DNA from: a virus
Virus record (IMG/VR): IMGVR_UViG_3300034066_000891
Coordinates: 1-46,816 of that record
DNA: 46,816 nt
Direction: 5' to 3' (one strand)
Within the stretch, counting starts at the first letter, position 1. Each line of letters begins with the position of its first letter. This document shows positions 16,301 through 25,024 of this stretch, in pieces. Under the pieces are notes generated by a model that saw only the letters and a list, made by a program, of their open reading frames with translations, was not told the origin of the DNA and ran no database searches. The translations under genes and the position numbers were made by a program.

Positions 16301-19300
16301 ATGGTATCACGACGATAACACATACATAGCTGGTAATTTAGTTCTTAGTGGAACTGTTGATAGTGGACAAGGAGCAACTGAAGTTCATTTAATGAACCAA
16401 AATGTTCGTACAACTGATAGTGTAACTTTTGCAGGTATAACTGGACCTTTAACTGGTACAGCAACTGCTGCAACTAGATTGGTTGATGGTGGTGATTTAC
16501 TTTCGCAAGTTGGTGATGGTACTCTTATATATACCGCTCAGATTAGTAATGGTGTTTCGGGATTATTTCCGGCTACTGATAATTCAAATACCGTTATAAC
16601 AATTAATAGACATCCTGGTAACTACTATAGTCAATTAGGATTTAGTTCTAACGCTTCTATGTATTATAGAAGTTTTAGCGCAACTGCAATTAACACATCG
16701 CAAGCTTGGAGGAGAGTATGGGATGATGGAAATGACGGGGCTGGTAGTGGACTTGATGCGGACTTATGGGATAGTTATCAATTCGCAGATTATTTAAATC
16801 AAGCAGTTCGTACAAGTGATACTGTAAGATTTAATCAATCTAGATTTTCAAATAGAATTAGTATTGGAGACGGAAACGGAACTCCATATTTAAATACTGG
16901 TTCTCCTGGTGTATGGTTATCATATAATGGAGGTTCTGATATCTTTATGGGAGCACAAACTTCAACTTTGTGGGGAGTTTATCTTGGTGATTGGAGATTT
17001 ACAGTAAATAATAGTGGTACTGCAGCAGCAACTGGTGATTTTAGAGCACCAATATTCTACGATTCGGTAAGTACCGGATATTATTTAGACCCTAATTCAT
17101 ACTCAAGATTCAGTAGTTTAGCATTAGACCAATCTAGAGTTGATAGTAGTAGATATCCTATTGGACATTATACAACTGGTGAAACTGTATTTGAGTTTGA
17201 CCCAATTTGGAATAATACTCAATTACAGGCATATTTTAATAGTGGTAACGTAACTTGGGTAAACGATTCAACTGCACCTGGTGGTTATGCTATATCAATA
17301 GTAGGTGGTGTAAACGTAGGTGGGGCTTATAGTAGTGGATTCCCTTATATTCCAGTAGATACAAACGATGTTTACTATATGGAGTGTTGGATACGAAGTG
17401 TATCTGGAACAAACACTCACTATATGGGTTCTATTGATTACAATGAATCATTTACTTCATTGGGTGGTAATCCCGGTTCATTTGGATATTGGGTAATGTC
17501 AAATACTAACCCTGGTAGTTCTTGGACTAAAGTAAGTGGGTATATTACAGGATTTGGTACATCTACTGGACAATTTAGAAGTGGAACAAAATATTGGACA
17601 CCTCAAGCATTATTTAACTACACTGGTGGTGGAACTACATACATTAGTGGTTGGAAAGTAATAAAAGTAAGTGTGCCTGGTAATAGAACATTTCAAGGTA
17701 ATGTGAATGTTAATGGTACATCTACCCTTAGAAGAACTGATATTATTGCAGCTGGTTCTGGATGGAATGACCATTTAAATCTATATTCATCTGACCAAAG
17801 TAATAGATTCAATGTATTGGTAGATAGTGGGGCATCTAATTACTTAAGAATTGCATATAATAATTCGGAAAGATTTAGAATACAACCAAATGGTGACACT
17901 TATAATTTTGGAGCATTTTATACGGATATTGTATATGATAGAACTAGTACCGGGTATTATTTAGACCCTGCATCTGATTCGCAATTAAATACTGGAACTT
18001 TTAATGGTAGAATGAAATATTCAAATTACCTTGTTAGTAATAATAATGGTGGTTTGATGGGGGATTATAACATCAATAGTACTGCTTCAAAAGTAATTTG
18101 GACTATTGGTGAAAGCTGGCCAATCGGTAATATGTACGGATTGGGTTATGAGTATGGAAGTGGATATGACCATCACTTAGCAATGAGAAATAATGGTACA
18201 ACTTATTCTCGTATAGGTTTTGCTGGTGGTATGGTAATAACTGGTACTGGAACAGCAACATCCGATTGGAGAGCACCATACTTTTATGATAGTGATAATA
18301 CAGCTTATTATGCAAACTTTGCAGATACTGGTGTATCAATACTCGTAGCTGGTTCAGTAAATCATGCAACGTATAACAAACCAGCAACTTTAGTAAACGC
18401 AAGTGGTACTTCATCTTCTGGGGCAGCAATAGCAATTCAGCAAGTAACTCCGGAAGGATGGACAGCAATATTCGCAGATTATGAACCATATACTGGGTGG
18501 GGATTGTATCATGATAATCCATCAAACACATTTGGAATTACTGCAGAAGATTCTACAAACCAATTAAGAAGTTACACAGTACCTTCAAGAGTTAGTGGTA
18601 ATAGAACTGCATATGAAAAAATAAGATTTGAGCAAGGGCCTGGACACGTTTATATTGGTGGAAACGCATACGCATCAGCATTCTATGATAGGGTTGATAC
18701 TGGATATTATTTAGACCCTAATGGTACATCTAATTTAGGAGGTTTAACTTTAGCAAGTAATGTTTCAACTGGTAGAAGTAGTTATGGTTCTGGAACAGCA
18801 AACCTTGTGTTATTAGCAAGTAGTACATATGGTAGAGCTACTATTGATTTTAGAAGTGGTGTAAACTATCCATCGGATGGTGCACAAATTTATTATGAAA
18901 CTGCAACAAATGGTGTAAGTGGTGAAACTTCTAGATTAGTTATTAGAACTGAAAACGATGCGGATGATTCTATCCTTATTAGAGGTGGTTTTATAATAGC
19001 AAACTCAACTACGGTTGATGGTGGTAGTTCTAATCCTGGTTTCCAAACTCAATATAATGGTAATGCTAGATTGTACACATATAGTGACCACACATCTGAA
19101 GCAAGTTCATTTAGAGCACCAATATTTTATGATTCTGAAAATACTGCATTCTTTGCAAATCCTAATGGACGTTCTCGTTTATCATCAATGGATTATGGTG
19201 ATGGTGGTTATTATTTCGCAGGTGGTGATTGGGGTTATAGACATAATACTCCATCTGGTTGGATTCAATTTGGACCTGCAAACACTGGACATGCTCACAT

Positions 19301-21302
19301 TTATACTAATCTTTCTAACTTCTATTTCAACGTAGATGATTCTTACTTAAATGGTAGAAGAATCATTATGGAAAATAGATGGTTAAGTAACACATATTAC
19401 GGAACTGGTGGTGATATGTATGCAACTATTTGGTATGATACAAATGATACCGGATACAGATCAGACCCTACTGGTACATCAAGATTGAACTTTGTAAACT
19501 CAAACAATCACTATATCCAACCTGGTTATATGTTGTATAGTGATATGGGTGGATGGCAAGGTGAATATAATAAGATTCAATGGCATAGTACGCATATGTA
19601 CTTCCAACACCAATCATCTGGATACTTTATATTCAGAACTGATAGTGGTGCGGAAAGAGCATATATCAATAGAAGTGGTGACCTTTGGTTAGGATATTTA
19701 GGTTGGATGAGTAGTCATCTTAATCAATCGGTAAGAACTGATGGTTCACCTACATTTACAAACGTATATATAAACGATTGGTTTAGACAGAATACATCAC
19801 AGGGTATGTATTGGCAACCATATGGTAGAGGATTTGTTTCTCCTGAAAATCAGGGAAATCCATATGGAACTGTAACTACAATGGGTAGTGGTCGTAATGG
19901 CTGGAACGGATGGGGTATTGGTTCTCAGATTACATTAATGCATGATTATAATAATGGTGGTAATACTACTGGTTTGCATGATAACTCATATAGTTGGGTG
20001 TGGAGATGGATTAGAAATTCTTACTTTAGTATTGATCGTGGATATACTGAAATGGCTGGTAGTTCAAGAGCACCTATATTCTACGATTCAAACGATACAT
20101 CATTCTACTTTGATGGAAACGGAACTACTAGATGGCAGGGAACTGATGATTACTCTAAAATGAGAATCGGTTTGACAGGTAAAGGTAACTTCCGTAGAAA
20201 TAACTACACTGGAGATAGTAACTATTGGATTGGTTCAATGGGATGGGGTACTGAAGATTTAAACAACGTTTGGAACTGGGGTAGTGGATTCTTTGATACT
20301 TGGTCTAATCCGGGCAACCAACCTCCGGGAACTTCACACTGGGTAGGGGTTCAAGCAGCTCACTATACTTGTGGATATGGTTGTGGATATGGATGGCAGT
20401 TAGCAAGTGGACCTGTATCAACAATGTACTTTAGAAATACTTGGTCTTCATTCACTGGATGGAGAGGTATGTTGGATAGTGGTAACTACTCTAACTGGGC
20501 AATTGCTAGAGGTGGTGATACTGTTGATGGTAGAATTTATTTCTTATACAATAGAGCATATTACGGAACTTCAACGGATTCATCAACATTACAGGCTTAC
20601 ACTACTGGTAACAATGGTGCATTCATGTCTTACCATAAAGGTGGATACTACGCTATTAACTTAGGATTGGATGGTGATAACGTATTCCGTTTAGGTGGTT
20701 GGTCTTCTAGATGGCCAAGATGGTACGCGGATGCAGATGGAGCTACAACATTTGGTGTACCTTATGTACTTCGTTCAAACTTTGATAACTATGGTGGTGG
20801 TGGTGTTTGGGTATCGGATGATGGTGACCTGTGTGACTTGAATGATGGTTATTTAGCATTAAGAGCTTCTTATGGTTTAAGAATTCATAGTGGTAATAGA
20901 GGTGGTGGTGCAAATATCAACTTAAGATATGATGGTGTGATTATTGCATCAAACAACATTATTGCATATGGTTCTCCATCGGATATCAGATTAAAAGAAA
21001 ATATTAAACCTTTAGAAAACTCATTAGAAAAAGTAATGAGAATGAGAGGAGTTGAATATGATTGGAAAGAAGGAACTGACGAATATGAAACAACTAAGTT
21101 AAGACATGATATTGGATTCATAGCTCAGGAAATAGAAGATGTTGTTCCTGATTTAGTAAGAGCAGGTGAAGATGGTTATTTGGCAGTTAGAGATAGAGGT
21201 ATTCCAGCATTATTGTTAGAAGCTATCAAAGAATTAAAAGCTGAATTGGATGAAACTAAAAAAGAATTAAAAGAATTAAAAGAAAAAATGAGTTTTGAAT
21301 AA
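13356..21302 (+). CDS. Second giant collagen-like fibre with S74 autocleaving chaperone (2648 aa)
   Basis: N-terminal 240 residues carry modules shared with fibre 1 (Gly-Asp-Gly-Ser-Gly-Leu-Phe-Asn-Ile; Ile-Ser-Ser-Ser-Val-Ile-Phe-Ser-Ser-Gly). Two Gly-Thr-Ser collagen-like tracts follow (about 250-560 and 675-876), split by a 115-residue globular beta domain. From about 1225 on, seven repeats share a Phe-Tyr-Asp-Ser-x-x-Thr-Gly-Tyr-Tyr-x-Asp-Pro motif in a Trp/Tyr/Gly-rich region likely to form a beta-helical shaft. The last 110 residues are an intramolecular chaperone of the peptidase S74 family: Ser2542-Asp-Ile-Arg-Leu-Lys2547-Glu-Asn with the Ser/Lys pair expected to act in self-cleavage, then Gly-Phe-Ile-Ala-Gln-Glu, and a final coiled coil. 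The mature fibre should end near residue 2541. Confidence 0.88.
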   Translation: MEYLGNNPNGLNQQNKDTVSLFVSGSRIASFSSQSVDVVGNFSASKIQTDEIDSFGSNPLQLKADTQISGSLNVSSSITASLFRGDGSGLFNISATSIGDIDRIKSGSATAIISPNTGLVVNVPTSISGGLAVNGNSNITGSLRVSNGLAVNGNSNITGSVVISQNLNVGGKITTTELHTTFISSSVIFSSGSNKFGDNVIDRQEITGSLSVSGSMFVTGDTIPTDNTTNEVLVLNTTTGRISRRFAAATSGTSGTSGTSGTSGTSGTSGTSGTSGTSGTSGTSGTSGTSGSSGTSGSSGTSGTSGTSGTSGTSGTSGTSGSSGTRGTSGTSGTSGTSGTSGSSGTSGSSGTSGSGGTSGQDGSSGTSGTRGTSGTSGTSGTSGSSGTSGSGGTSGTSGSSGTSGQDGTSGTSGTRGTSGTSGISGTAGTSGTSGTSGTSGSSGTSGITGAGGQGGTNGTGGTSGSSGTSGTSGTSGTSGVSGSGGTAGTSGTSGTSGTSGTSGTSGTSGSRGTSGTSGASGTGGSSGTSGTSGTSGTSGTSGTSGTSGTSGTSGQGGGTKYNFSTTITDSDPGNGVVQYNNATIGSVTFLYIDNLDQSGNTQTGWYDTWDDSTTTSARGTLTLTSRDNGTVNNTFRITGAITVAAGYYKIPVAYVAGTLPPNLSQLTISFSRTGDTGTSGSAGTSGTSGTSGTSGTSGTSGTSGASGSNGTSGTSGTSGTSGTRGTSGTSGISGSSGTSGTSGTSGTSGVSGSSGTSGTSGTSGTSGVSGSSGTSGTSGTSGTSGTSGVSGSSGTSGTSGTSGTSGSSGSSGTRGTSGTSGTSGTSGTSGTSGSSGSSGTSGSSGSSGTRGTSGTSGTSGTSGTSGTSGTSGSSGLLSLTGTTDNGVITLNGTAPNATVEANLRFDGSTLTVTGDATISGNLTVSGTTTYINTTTLNVGDNIITLNADIGASTAPTENSGIEVKRGNAATKQFYWDEGSDRWYHDDNTYIAGNLVLSGTVDSGQGATEVHLMNQNVRTTDSVTFAGITGPLTGTATAATRLVDGGDLLSQVGDGTLIYTAQISNGVSGLFPATDNSNTVITINRHPGNYYSQLGFSSNASMYYRSFSATAINTSQAWRRVWDDGNDGAGSGLDADLWDSYQFADYLNQAVRTSDTVRFNQSRFSNRISIGDGNGTPYLNTGSPGVWLSYNGGSDIFMGAQTSTLWGVYLGDWRFTVNNSGTAAATGDFRAPIFYDSVSTGYYLDPNSYSRFSSLALDQSRVDSSRYPIGHYTTGETVFEFDPIWNNTQLQAYFNSGNVTWVNDSTAPGGYAISIVGGVNVGGAYSSGFPYIPVDTNDVYYMECWIRSVSGTNTHYMGSIDYNESFTSLGGNPGSFGYWVMSNTNPGSSWTKVSGYITGFGTSTGQFRSGTKYWTPQALFNYTGGGTTYISGWKVIKVSVPGNRTFQGNVNVNGTSTLRRTDIIAAGSGWNDHLNLYSSDQSNRFNVLVDSGASNYLRIAYNNSERFRIQPNGDTYNFGAFYTDIVYDRTSTGYYLDPASDSQLNTGTFNGRMKYSNYLVSNNNGGLMGDYNINSTASKVIWTIGESWPIGNMYGLGYEYGSGYDHHLAMRNNGTTYSRIGFAGGMVITGTGTATSDWRAPYFYDSDNTAYYANFADTGVSILVAGSVNHATYNKPATLVNASGTSSSGAAIAIQQVTPEGWTAIFADYEPYTGWGLYHDNPSNTFGITAEDSTNQLRSYTVPSRVSGNRTAYEKIRFEQGPGHVYIGGNAYASAFYDRVDTGYYLDPNGTSNLGGLTLASNVSTGRSSYGSGTANLVLLASSTYGRATIDFRSGVNYPSDGAQIYYETATNGVSGETSRLVIRTENDADDSILIRGGFIIANSTTVDGGSSNPGFQTQYNGNARLYTYSDHTSEASSFRAPIFYDSENTAFFANPNGRSRLSSMDYGDGGYYFAGGDWGYRHNTPSGWIQFGPANTGHAHIYTNLSNFYFNVDDSYLNGRRIIMENRWLSNTYYGTGGDMYATIWYDTNDTGYRSDPTGTSRLNFVNSNNHYIQPGYMLYSDMGGWQGEYNKIQWHSTHMYFQHQSSGYFIFRTDSGAERAYINRSGDLWLGYLGWMSSHLNQSVRTDGSPTFTNVYINDWFRQNTSQGMYWQPYGRGFVSPENQGNPYGTVTTMGSGRNGWNGWGIGSQITLMHDYNNGGNTTGLHDNSYSWVWRWIRNSYFSIDRGYTEMAGSSRAPIFYDSNDTSFYFDGNGTTRWQGTDDYSKMRIGLTGKGNFRRNNYTGDSNYWIGSMGWGTEDLNNVWNWGSGFFDTWSNPGNQPPGTSHWVGVQAAHYTCGYGCGYGWQLASGPVSTMYFRNTWSSFTGWRGMLDSGNYSNWAIARGGDTVDGRIYFLYNRAYYGTSTDSSTLQAYTTGNNGAFMSYHKGGYYAINLGLDGDNVFRLGGWSSRWPRWYADADGATTFGVPYVLRSNFDNYGGGGVWVSDDGDLCDLNDGYLALRASYGLRIHSGNRGGGANINLRYDGVIIASNNIIAYGSPSDIRLKENIKPLENSLEKVMRMRGVEYDWKEGTDEYETTKLRHDIGFIAQEIEDVVPDLVRAGEDGYLAVRDRGIPALLLEAIKELKAELDETKKELKELKEKMSFE
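14101..15033 (+). repeat. Collagen-like Gly-Thr-Ser tract, first block of fibre 2
   Basis: About 930 bases coding for Gly-X-Y triplets, mostly Gly-Thr-Ser. Unlike fibre 1 it has several Gly-Thr-Arg triplets, and Gln-Asp/Gln-Gly breaks. It ends at Gly-Gln-Gly-Gly-Gly-Thr, where a globular domain begins. Confidence 0.88.
15379..15985 (+). repeat. Collagen-like Gly-Thr-Ser tract, second block of fibre 2
   Basis: About 600 bases of Gly-X-Y triplets, with recurring Gly-Val-Ser-Gly-Ser-Ser and Gly-Thr-Arg triplets. Several near-identical units of about 60 bases are visible between 15590 and 15960, suggesting recent unequal duplication. Confidence 0.88.
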
Positions 21303-21310
21303 AAACCATA

Positions 21311-21318
21311 TATTTATA
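21311..21318 (+). promoter_or_regulatory. Candidate late promoter box (TATTTATA)
   Basis: ATATTTATA box just after the fibre stop codon, 19 bases before the ATG at 21338. No terminator is seen between the fibre gene and this box. Confidence 0.5.
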
Positions 21319-21337
21319 TATATAAAATAGAATAACT

Positions 21338-21763
21338 ATGGCAATTAAAATTAATACAACGATAGGAACATCTCAAGGTGTTACAGACGAAGCTTATGTA
21401 AGAATTTATCGTTATGTTGTAGATAGAAACAAAGGAGCTCTTGAATTATACGTTAATGTATTTAAGAGTGAAGAAGAAGCTAATTTAATAGAAACATCGA
21501 TAGCTTCTAGAGTTGGTTCTCCTATTCATGAAAGATTTCTTGCAAAAGTAGATGCAATACCACATTGGCATTCTATTCCAATGACAGCATCTATAACAGA
21601 AGTAATTGATGGCAGGTCTTATCAAAAAACAGTAGCTGATTTTTCATCTCTACAAGGTGCAGATATATTTGCACAAGCATATCCACTTTTGAAAGCAAAA
21701 TTAGTAGAAGATTTAAAAGATAGAAATGTTATATCATCAGCATCTGAATTAGAAGATTGTTAA
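21338..21763 (+). CDS. Uncharacterised phage protein, 141 aa
   Basis: I do not recognise a family. The protein starts Met-Ala-Ile-Lys-Ile-Asn-Thr-Thr and is a mix of beta strand (first 60 residues) and helix (last 45, Lys-Ala-Lys-Leu-Val-Glu-Asp-Leu-Lys-Asp-Arg). It has no signal peptide, membrane segment or cysteine apart from the final residue. It is the first of three small genes between the fibre and sheath genes, each with its own late-type box, so a minor virion or assembly role is likely but unproven. Confidence 0.65.
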   Translation: MAIKINTTIGTSQGVTDEAYVRIYRYVVDRNKGALELYVNVFKSEEEANLIETSIASRVGSPIHERFLAKVDAIPHWHSIPMTASITEVIDGRSYQKTVADFSSLQGADIFAQAYPLLKAKLVEDLKDRNVISSASELEDC

Positions 21764-21777
21764 TCTTTATAATTAAA

Positions 21778-21785
21778 TATTTATA
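21778..21785 (+). promoter_or_regulatory. Candidate late promoter box (TATTTATA), unusually close to the ATG
   Basis: ATATTTATA box only 4 bases before the ATG at 21790. If it works as a -10 element, the transcript would begin at or just inside the start codon, giving a leaderless or nearly leaderless message. Confidence 0.45.
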
Positions 21786-21789
21786 CACA

Positions 21790-22080
21790 ATGATACTAAC
21801 AACAATACAAAATAAAAACTTATTTGGAAAAACAATTAATGTTGTTTTAACCAATATTCTGAGTTACGATTTAGGAAAGGATGATTGTAGATTAAGATAT
21901 GAATTAAGATTCAGAGACCCGAATAGAGAATCTGATGCAGTTCCTGATACTATTATAAATAGTGGAATATGGGATGTACCAACCAATGTATTAAATGCAT
22001 GGAGTGGTAGCAATACTTATTTGGCTGAAAAGATGTGTGATGAATTTGAATTAGTAGTAATTAATCACACATTATCATAA
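21790..22080 (+). CDS. Uncharacterised phage protein, 96 aa
   Basis: I chose the ATG at 21790. A TTG at 21757 in the same frame would overlap the previous gene and add an unlikely hydrophobic leader (Leu-Ile-Phe-Ile-Ile-Lys-Tyr-Leu-Tyr), and it would place the late-type box inside the gene. The protein has alternating beta strand pattern (Lys-Thr-Ile-Asn-Val-Val-Leu-Thr-Asn-Ile) and an Arg-Tyr-Glu-Leu-Arg-Phe-Arg-Asp-Pro segment. The family is not recognised. It sits in the small-gene cluster ahead of the sheath. Confidence 0.6.
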   Translation: MILTTIQNKNLFGKTINVVLTNILSYDLGKDDCRLRYELRFRDPNRESDAVPDTIINSGIWDVPTNVLNAWSGSNTYLAEKMCDEFELVVINHTLS

Positions 22081-22095
22081 TTTTGAAAAAATAAA

Positions 22096-22103
22096 TATTT
22101 ATT
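22096..22103 (+). promoter_or_regulatory. Candidate late promoter box, variant TATTTATT
   Basis: ATATTTATT box ending 13 bases before the ATG at 22117. It has the same variant last base as the box before the tail tube gene (24994-25001). Confidence 0.4.
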
Positions 22104-22116
22104 AAAAAGAAATACT

Positions 22117-22515
22117 ATGGCATTAACATACGAGTGGAAAATAACTCAAATTAAAAAAACAACCAATGATAGTGTAGATAACGCTATAATTGGTACTAGA
22201 TGGGAAGTTAAAGGAATAGATGAAAATGGAAACGATGGTTTATTTACTGGAGCAACTCCGTTTACATTAGACCAAATTAATCCTGATAATTTTGTACCAT
22301 ACAATGAATTGACAGAAGAAATTGTATTGGATTGGATTAAAGGATATGTAAGTGGCTCAAATAGAGCAACTAACTATTGGGACCATATATCAGATAGAAT
22401 CAACACACAAATAAAAGAAAAAACATCTATTATTAGTAGCGTTGAGGCAGTTAATTTACCTTGGTCACCTACATCAGGTTCATCGATAGAACCTACTGGT
22501 TCTTTAGTGGTTTAA
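22117..22515 (+). CDS. Small conserved phage protein (DUF7936-like), 132 aa
   Basis: Starts Met-Ala-Leu-Thr-Tyr-Glu-Trp-Lys-Ile-Thr-Gln-Ile, then a beta-rich part (Trp-Glu-Val-Lys-Gly-Ile-Asp-Glu-Asn-Gly) and a helix with Glu-Glu-Ile-Val-Leu-Asp-Trp-Ile-Lys. It ends with a Leu-Pro-Trp motif. This layout (Trp near the start, a middle Leu-x-x-Trp helix, a late Pro-Trp) matches a small family found beside structural genes of T4-like aquatic phages and often called DUF7936. The family has no assigned function. A hairpin after the stop probably separates it from the sheath gene. Confidence 0.55.
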   Translation: MALTYEWKITQIKKTTNDSVDNAIIGTRWEVKGIDENGNDGLFTGATPFTLDQINPDNFVPYNELTEEIVLDWIKGYVSGSNRATNYWDHISDRINTQIKEKTSIISSVEAVNLPWSPTSGSSIEPTGSLVV

Positions 22516-22532
22516 TTAAAAATATTAACTTT

Positions 22533-22580
22533 AAATGTCCAAAGTGCAGATTTATAAACAAATTTGTGTTTTGGACATTT
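22533..22580 (+). terminator. Hairpin with 11-bp perfect stem, possible terminator
   Basis: AAATGTCCAAA (22533-22543) is exactly complementary to TTTGGACATTT (22570-22580); the 26-base loop has its own weak pairing. The following bases are TCTTT rather than a long U run, so termination may be weak. It stands just before the late box of the sheath gene. Confidence 0.45.
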
Positions 22581-22586
22581 TCTTTA

Positions 22587-22594
22587 TATTTATA
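22587..22594 (+). promoter_or_regulatory. Candidate late promoter box (TATTTATA) for the sheath gene
   Basis: ATATTTATA box 59 bases before the sheath ATG. The longer leader differs from the other boxes and starts right after the hairpin at 22533-22580. Confidence 0.5.
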
Positions 22595-22653
22595 TAAGTA
22601 ATTATATTGGATTTTCTTAATTACAAACTTAAAATACAAATTCGAAAAATAAA

Positions 22654-24972
22654 ATGGCAGAAAGAATCGTATCACCCGGCGTATTCACAAGAGAAAATGA
22701 CCTTTCCTTCCTAGCGCAAGGAGTAGGCGAGATTGGAGCAGCATTTATAGGACCTTTTAAGCAAGGACCTGCATTTGTTCCAACTATTGTTAGAACGCAA
22801 TCAGAATTCGAAGATATCTTCGGAACTCCTGATGGAACTTATTATACTGAATATGCAGTACAAAACTATTTAAGAGAAGCTGGAAGTGCTACCATCGTAA
22901 GAGTTGGTGGTATTGGTGGTTATACTCAAAATTTACCTGTTGGTATATTTGCATCTGGTGGTTTGGTTGGACAAAAACTTATTGGAGTTTTATATTCAAC
23001 TGAAACTGGTGATGAGGCTGTAGGATTCAGAACACCAACTGTAACAGGTGCAGGACCTGGATTTGCATCTGGTTCATTTGTAGTATCTTCTTCATTTGGA
23101 TTTGTATCAGCATCTATTTTAGAAACTGCTACTAACGATGTAGTAGATACATTTGGTTCTTCTCCATTCGGAGCTAAAACAGCATATACTTACGCTTATT
23201 TTAAAAATATAGCAACAACTAATTACACTAACGCTGCGATGGGGCTTGAAGGTGGTACATTTGTATCAGCATCGGCATTACCTCCACAAATTTATAGTGA
23301 TATTAGTTCTGCAGAAACTCCATATGTTAAATCTCAAAAAGATAATAACAATGTTAGATATGATTTATTTAAGTTTGTAACTTTAGGACATGGTACTCCA
23401 TATAATACTAAATTCAAAATTGGTATTTCAAACGTAAAGGCAGCTGGTGAAGATGGAGCAACTGATTATTCTGTATTCACTGTAACTGTAAGAGGATATA
23501 GTGATACTGATAAGAGAAAGAGTGTTGTAGAAACATTTAATAATGTAAACTTAGACCCTGCTTCTCCTAACTATATAGCTAGAAGAATTGGTGATAGATG
23601 GAATACGATTGATAACAATGGTAAGATAACTGAAAATGGAGATTACTCAAACAAATCAAAATATGTAAGAGTAGTAATAGCTGAGGCAGGTTCATTCCCG
23701 ATTTCATCAGCACCATTTGGACATGGAGCATATACAAACCCAATAGTAACAAATGTAGCAGATACAACTAAAGTACCTGCGGTAGTTTACCAAACTGGTT
23801 CGGCAAATAACACATCATCATCTCCTATATATTATTCTGGATTTGATTTTGAGACTGTTGGTGCATCCGATGATAACAAACAATACTTAAAACCAATTCC
23901 TGTTGGAGCATTGGTTGGAGCAAACGTTGATTTCGCATTTGATTCTCAATTATCATATGTAATGACAGGTTCGGCAGCAACTGATATGGTTAAAAGACAA
24001 TTTTTATTAGGATTCCAATATGGATTTGATGGTAACGCACCAACTGTAAAAATTAACTTAGGTACATCTATAACTGGAGCAAATACGCAAGGATTTAACT
24101 GTTCAAATAACTCAACTAATGGTTCAATTGCATATACAAAAGCAATTAACGCTGTATCAAATGCAGATGAATACGATATTAACTTAGTTGTAACTCCTGG
24201 TATCATTCGTTCTTTACACCCATCTATTACTACAAAAGTAATTGATATGGTTGAAGATAGACAAGATTGTTTCTACATCGCTGATTTTGTGGCAGCAACT
24301 GCAACAATTACTGAAGCAACCGAAGAAGCAAATTCAGTAGATTCTAACTACGTTGGAACTTACTACCCTTGGGTTAAGACAGTTGATACTAATAGTAATA
24401 AATTAATGAGTGTACCTCCATCAGTATTGATGCCGGCTGTATTCGCTGCAAACGATAGATTGGCAGCTGAATGGTTCGCACCTGCTGGTTTGAATAGAGG
24501 TGGTATTAGTGGAGCAGTTTCAGTATTGAATAGATTAACACATTCTGAAAGAGATACTCTATATGAGAATAAAGTAAACCCAATCGCAGCATTCCCTGGA
24601 CAAGGTATTGTAGCATTCGGACAGAAGACATTGCAAGATAAGGCATCAGCTTTAGATAGAATCAATGTTAGAAGATTACTTATCACTCTTAAGAAGTTTA
24701 TAGCATCTACATCTCGTTTCTTAGTGTTCGAACAAAACACAGCAACAACTAGAGCAAGATTCTTAAACACTGTGAACCCTTACTTAGAGGCAGTTCAACA
24801 AAGACAAGGTTTATACGCATTTAGAGTTGTAATGGATGAATCAAACAATACACCTGATGTAATTGATAGAAACATATTAGCAGGACAAATTTTCTTACAA
24901 CCGGCTAAGACAGCGGAATTTATCGTAATAGATTTCAACATCTTACCAACTGGAGCAAGTTTTAACGCATAA
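22654..24972 (+). CDS. gp18: Contractile tail sheath protein (T4 gp18-like)
   Basis: 772 aa, longer than T4 gp18 (659 aa). The start is the classic sheath opening: Met-Ala-Glu-Arg-Ile-Val-Ser-Pro-Gly-Val-Phe-Thr-Arg-Glu-Asn-Asp. Next come Ile-Gly-Pro-Phe-Lys-Gln-Gly-Pro-Ala and Phe-Gly-Thr-Pro-Asp-Gly-Thr-Tyr-Tyr-Thr. The middle (about 100-450) is variable and probably forms the outward domain. The C-terminal 130 residues are the conserved core: Val-Asn-Pro-Ile-Ala-Ala-Phe-Pro-Gly-Gln-Gly, then Arg-Arg-Leu-Leu-Ile-Thr-Leu-Lys-Lys, and Asp-Arg-Asn-Ile-Leu-Ala-Gly-Gln near the end. Subunits form the contracting outer tube around the gp19-like tube encoded next. Identification is strong and shows a myovirus. 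Confidence 0.95.
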   Translation: MAERIVSPGVFTRENDLSFLAQGVGEIGAAFIGPFKQGPAFVPTIVRTQSEFEDIFGTPDGTYYTEYAVQNYLREAGSATIVRVGGIGGYTQNLPVGIFASGGLVGQKLIGVLYSTETGDEAVGFRTPTVTGAGPGFASGSFVVSSSFGFVSASILETATNDVVDTFGSSPFGAKTAYTYAYFKNIATTNYTNAAMGLEGGTFVSASALPPQIYSDISSAETPYVKSQKDNNNVRYDLFKFVTLGHGTPYNTKFKIGISNVKAAGEDGATDYSVFTVTVRGYSDTDKRKSVVETFNNVNLDPASPNYIARRIGDRWNTIDNNGKITENGDYSNKSKYVRVVIAEAGSFPISSAPFGHGAYTNPIVTNVADTTKVPAVVYQTGSANNTSSSPIYYSGFDFETVGASDDNKQYLKPIPVGALVGANVDFAFDSQLSYVMTGSAATDMVKRQFLLGFQYGFDGNAPTVKINLGTSITGANTQGFNCSNNSTNGSIAYTKAINAVSNADEYDINLVVTPGIIRSLHPSITTKVIDMVEDRQDCFYIADFVAATATITEATEEANSVDSNYVGTYYPWVKTVDTNSNKLMSVPPSVLMPAVFAANDRLAAEWFAPAGLNRGGISGAVSVLNRLTHSERDTLYENKVNPIAAFPGQGIVAFGQKTLQDKASALDRINVRRLLITLKKFIASTSRFLVFEQNTATTRARFLNTVNPYLEAVQQRQGLYAFRVVMDESNNTPDVIDRNILAGQIFLQPAKTAEFIVIDFNILPTGASFNA

Positions 24973-24993
24973 TACGAAAATCAATAAAGTAGA

Positions 24994-25001
24994 TATTTAT
25001 T
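24994..25001 (+). promoter_or_regulatory. Candidate late promoter box, variant TATTTATT, for the tube gene
   Basis: ATATTTATT box ending 23 bases before the ATG at 25025. An A-rich leader with AAAAGGA follows, one of the few places with a weak Shine-Dalgarno-like sequence. Confidence 0.45.
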
Positions 25002-25024
25002 AATACAAATAAAAGGAATAAAAA

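Noticed and set aside
21757-21789. TTG start giving a 107-aa version of the 96-aa protein
   Set aside because: It overlaps the previous gene and would put the late box inside the coding region; the ATG at 21790 is better.
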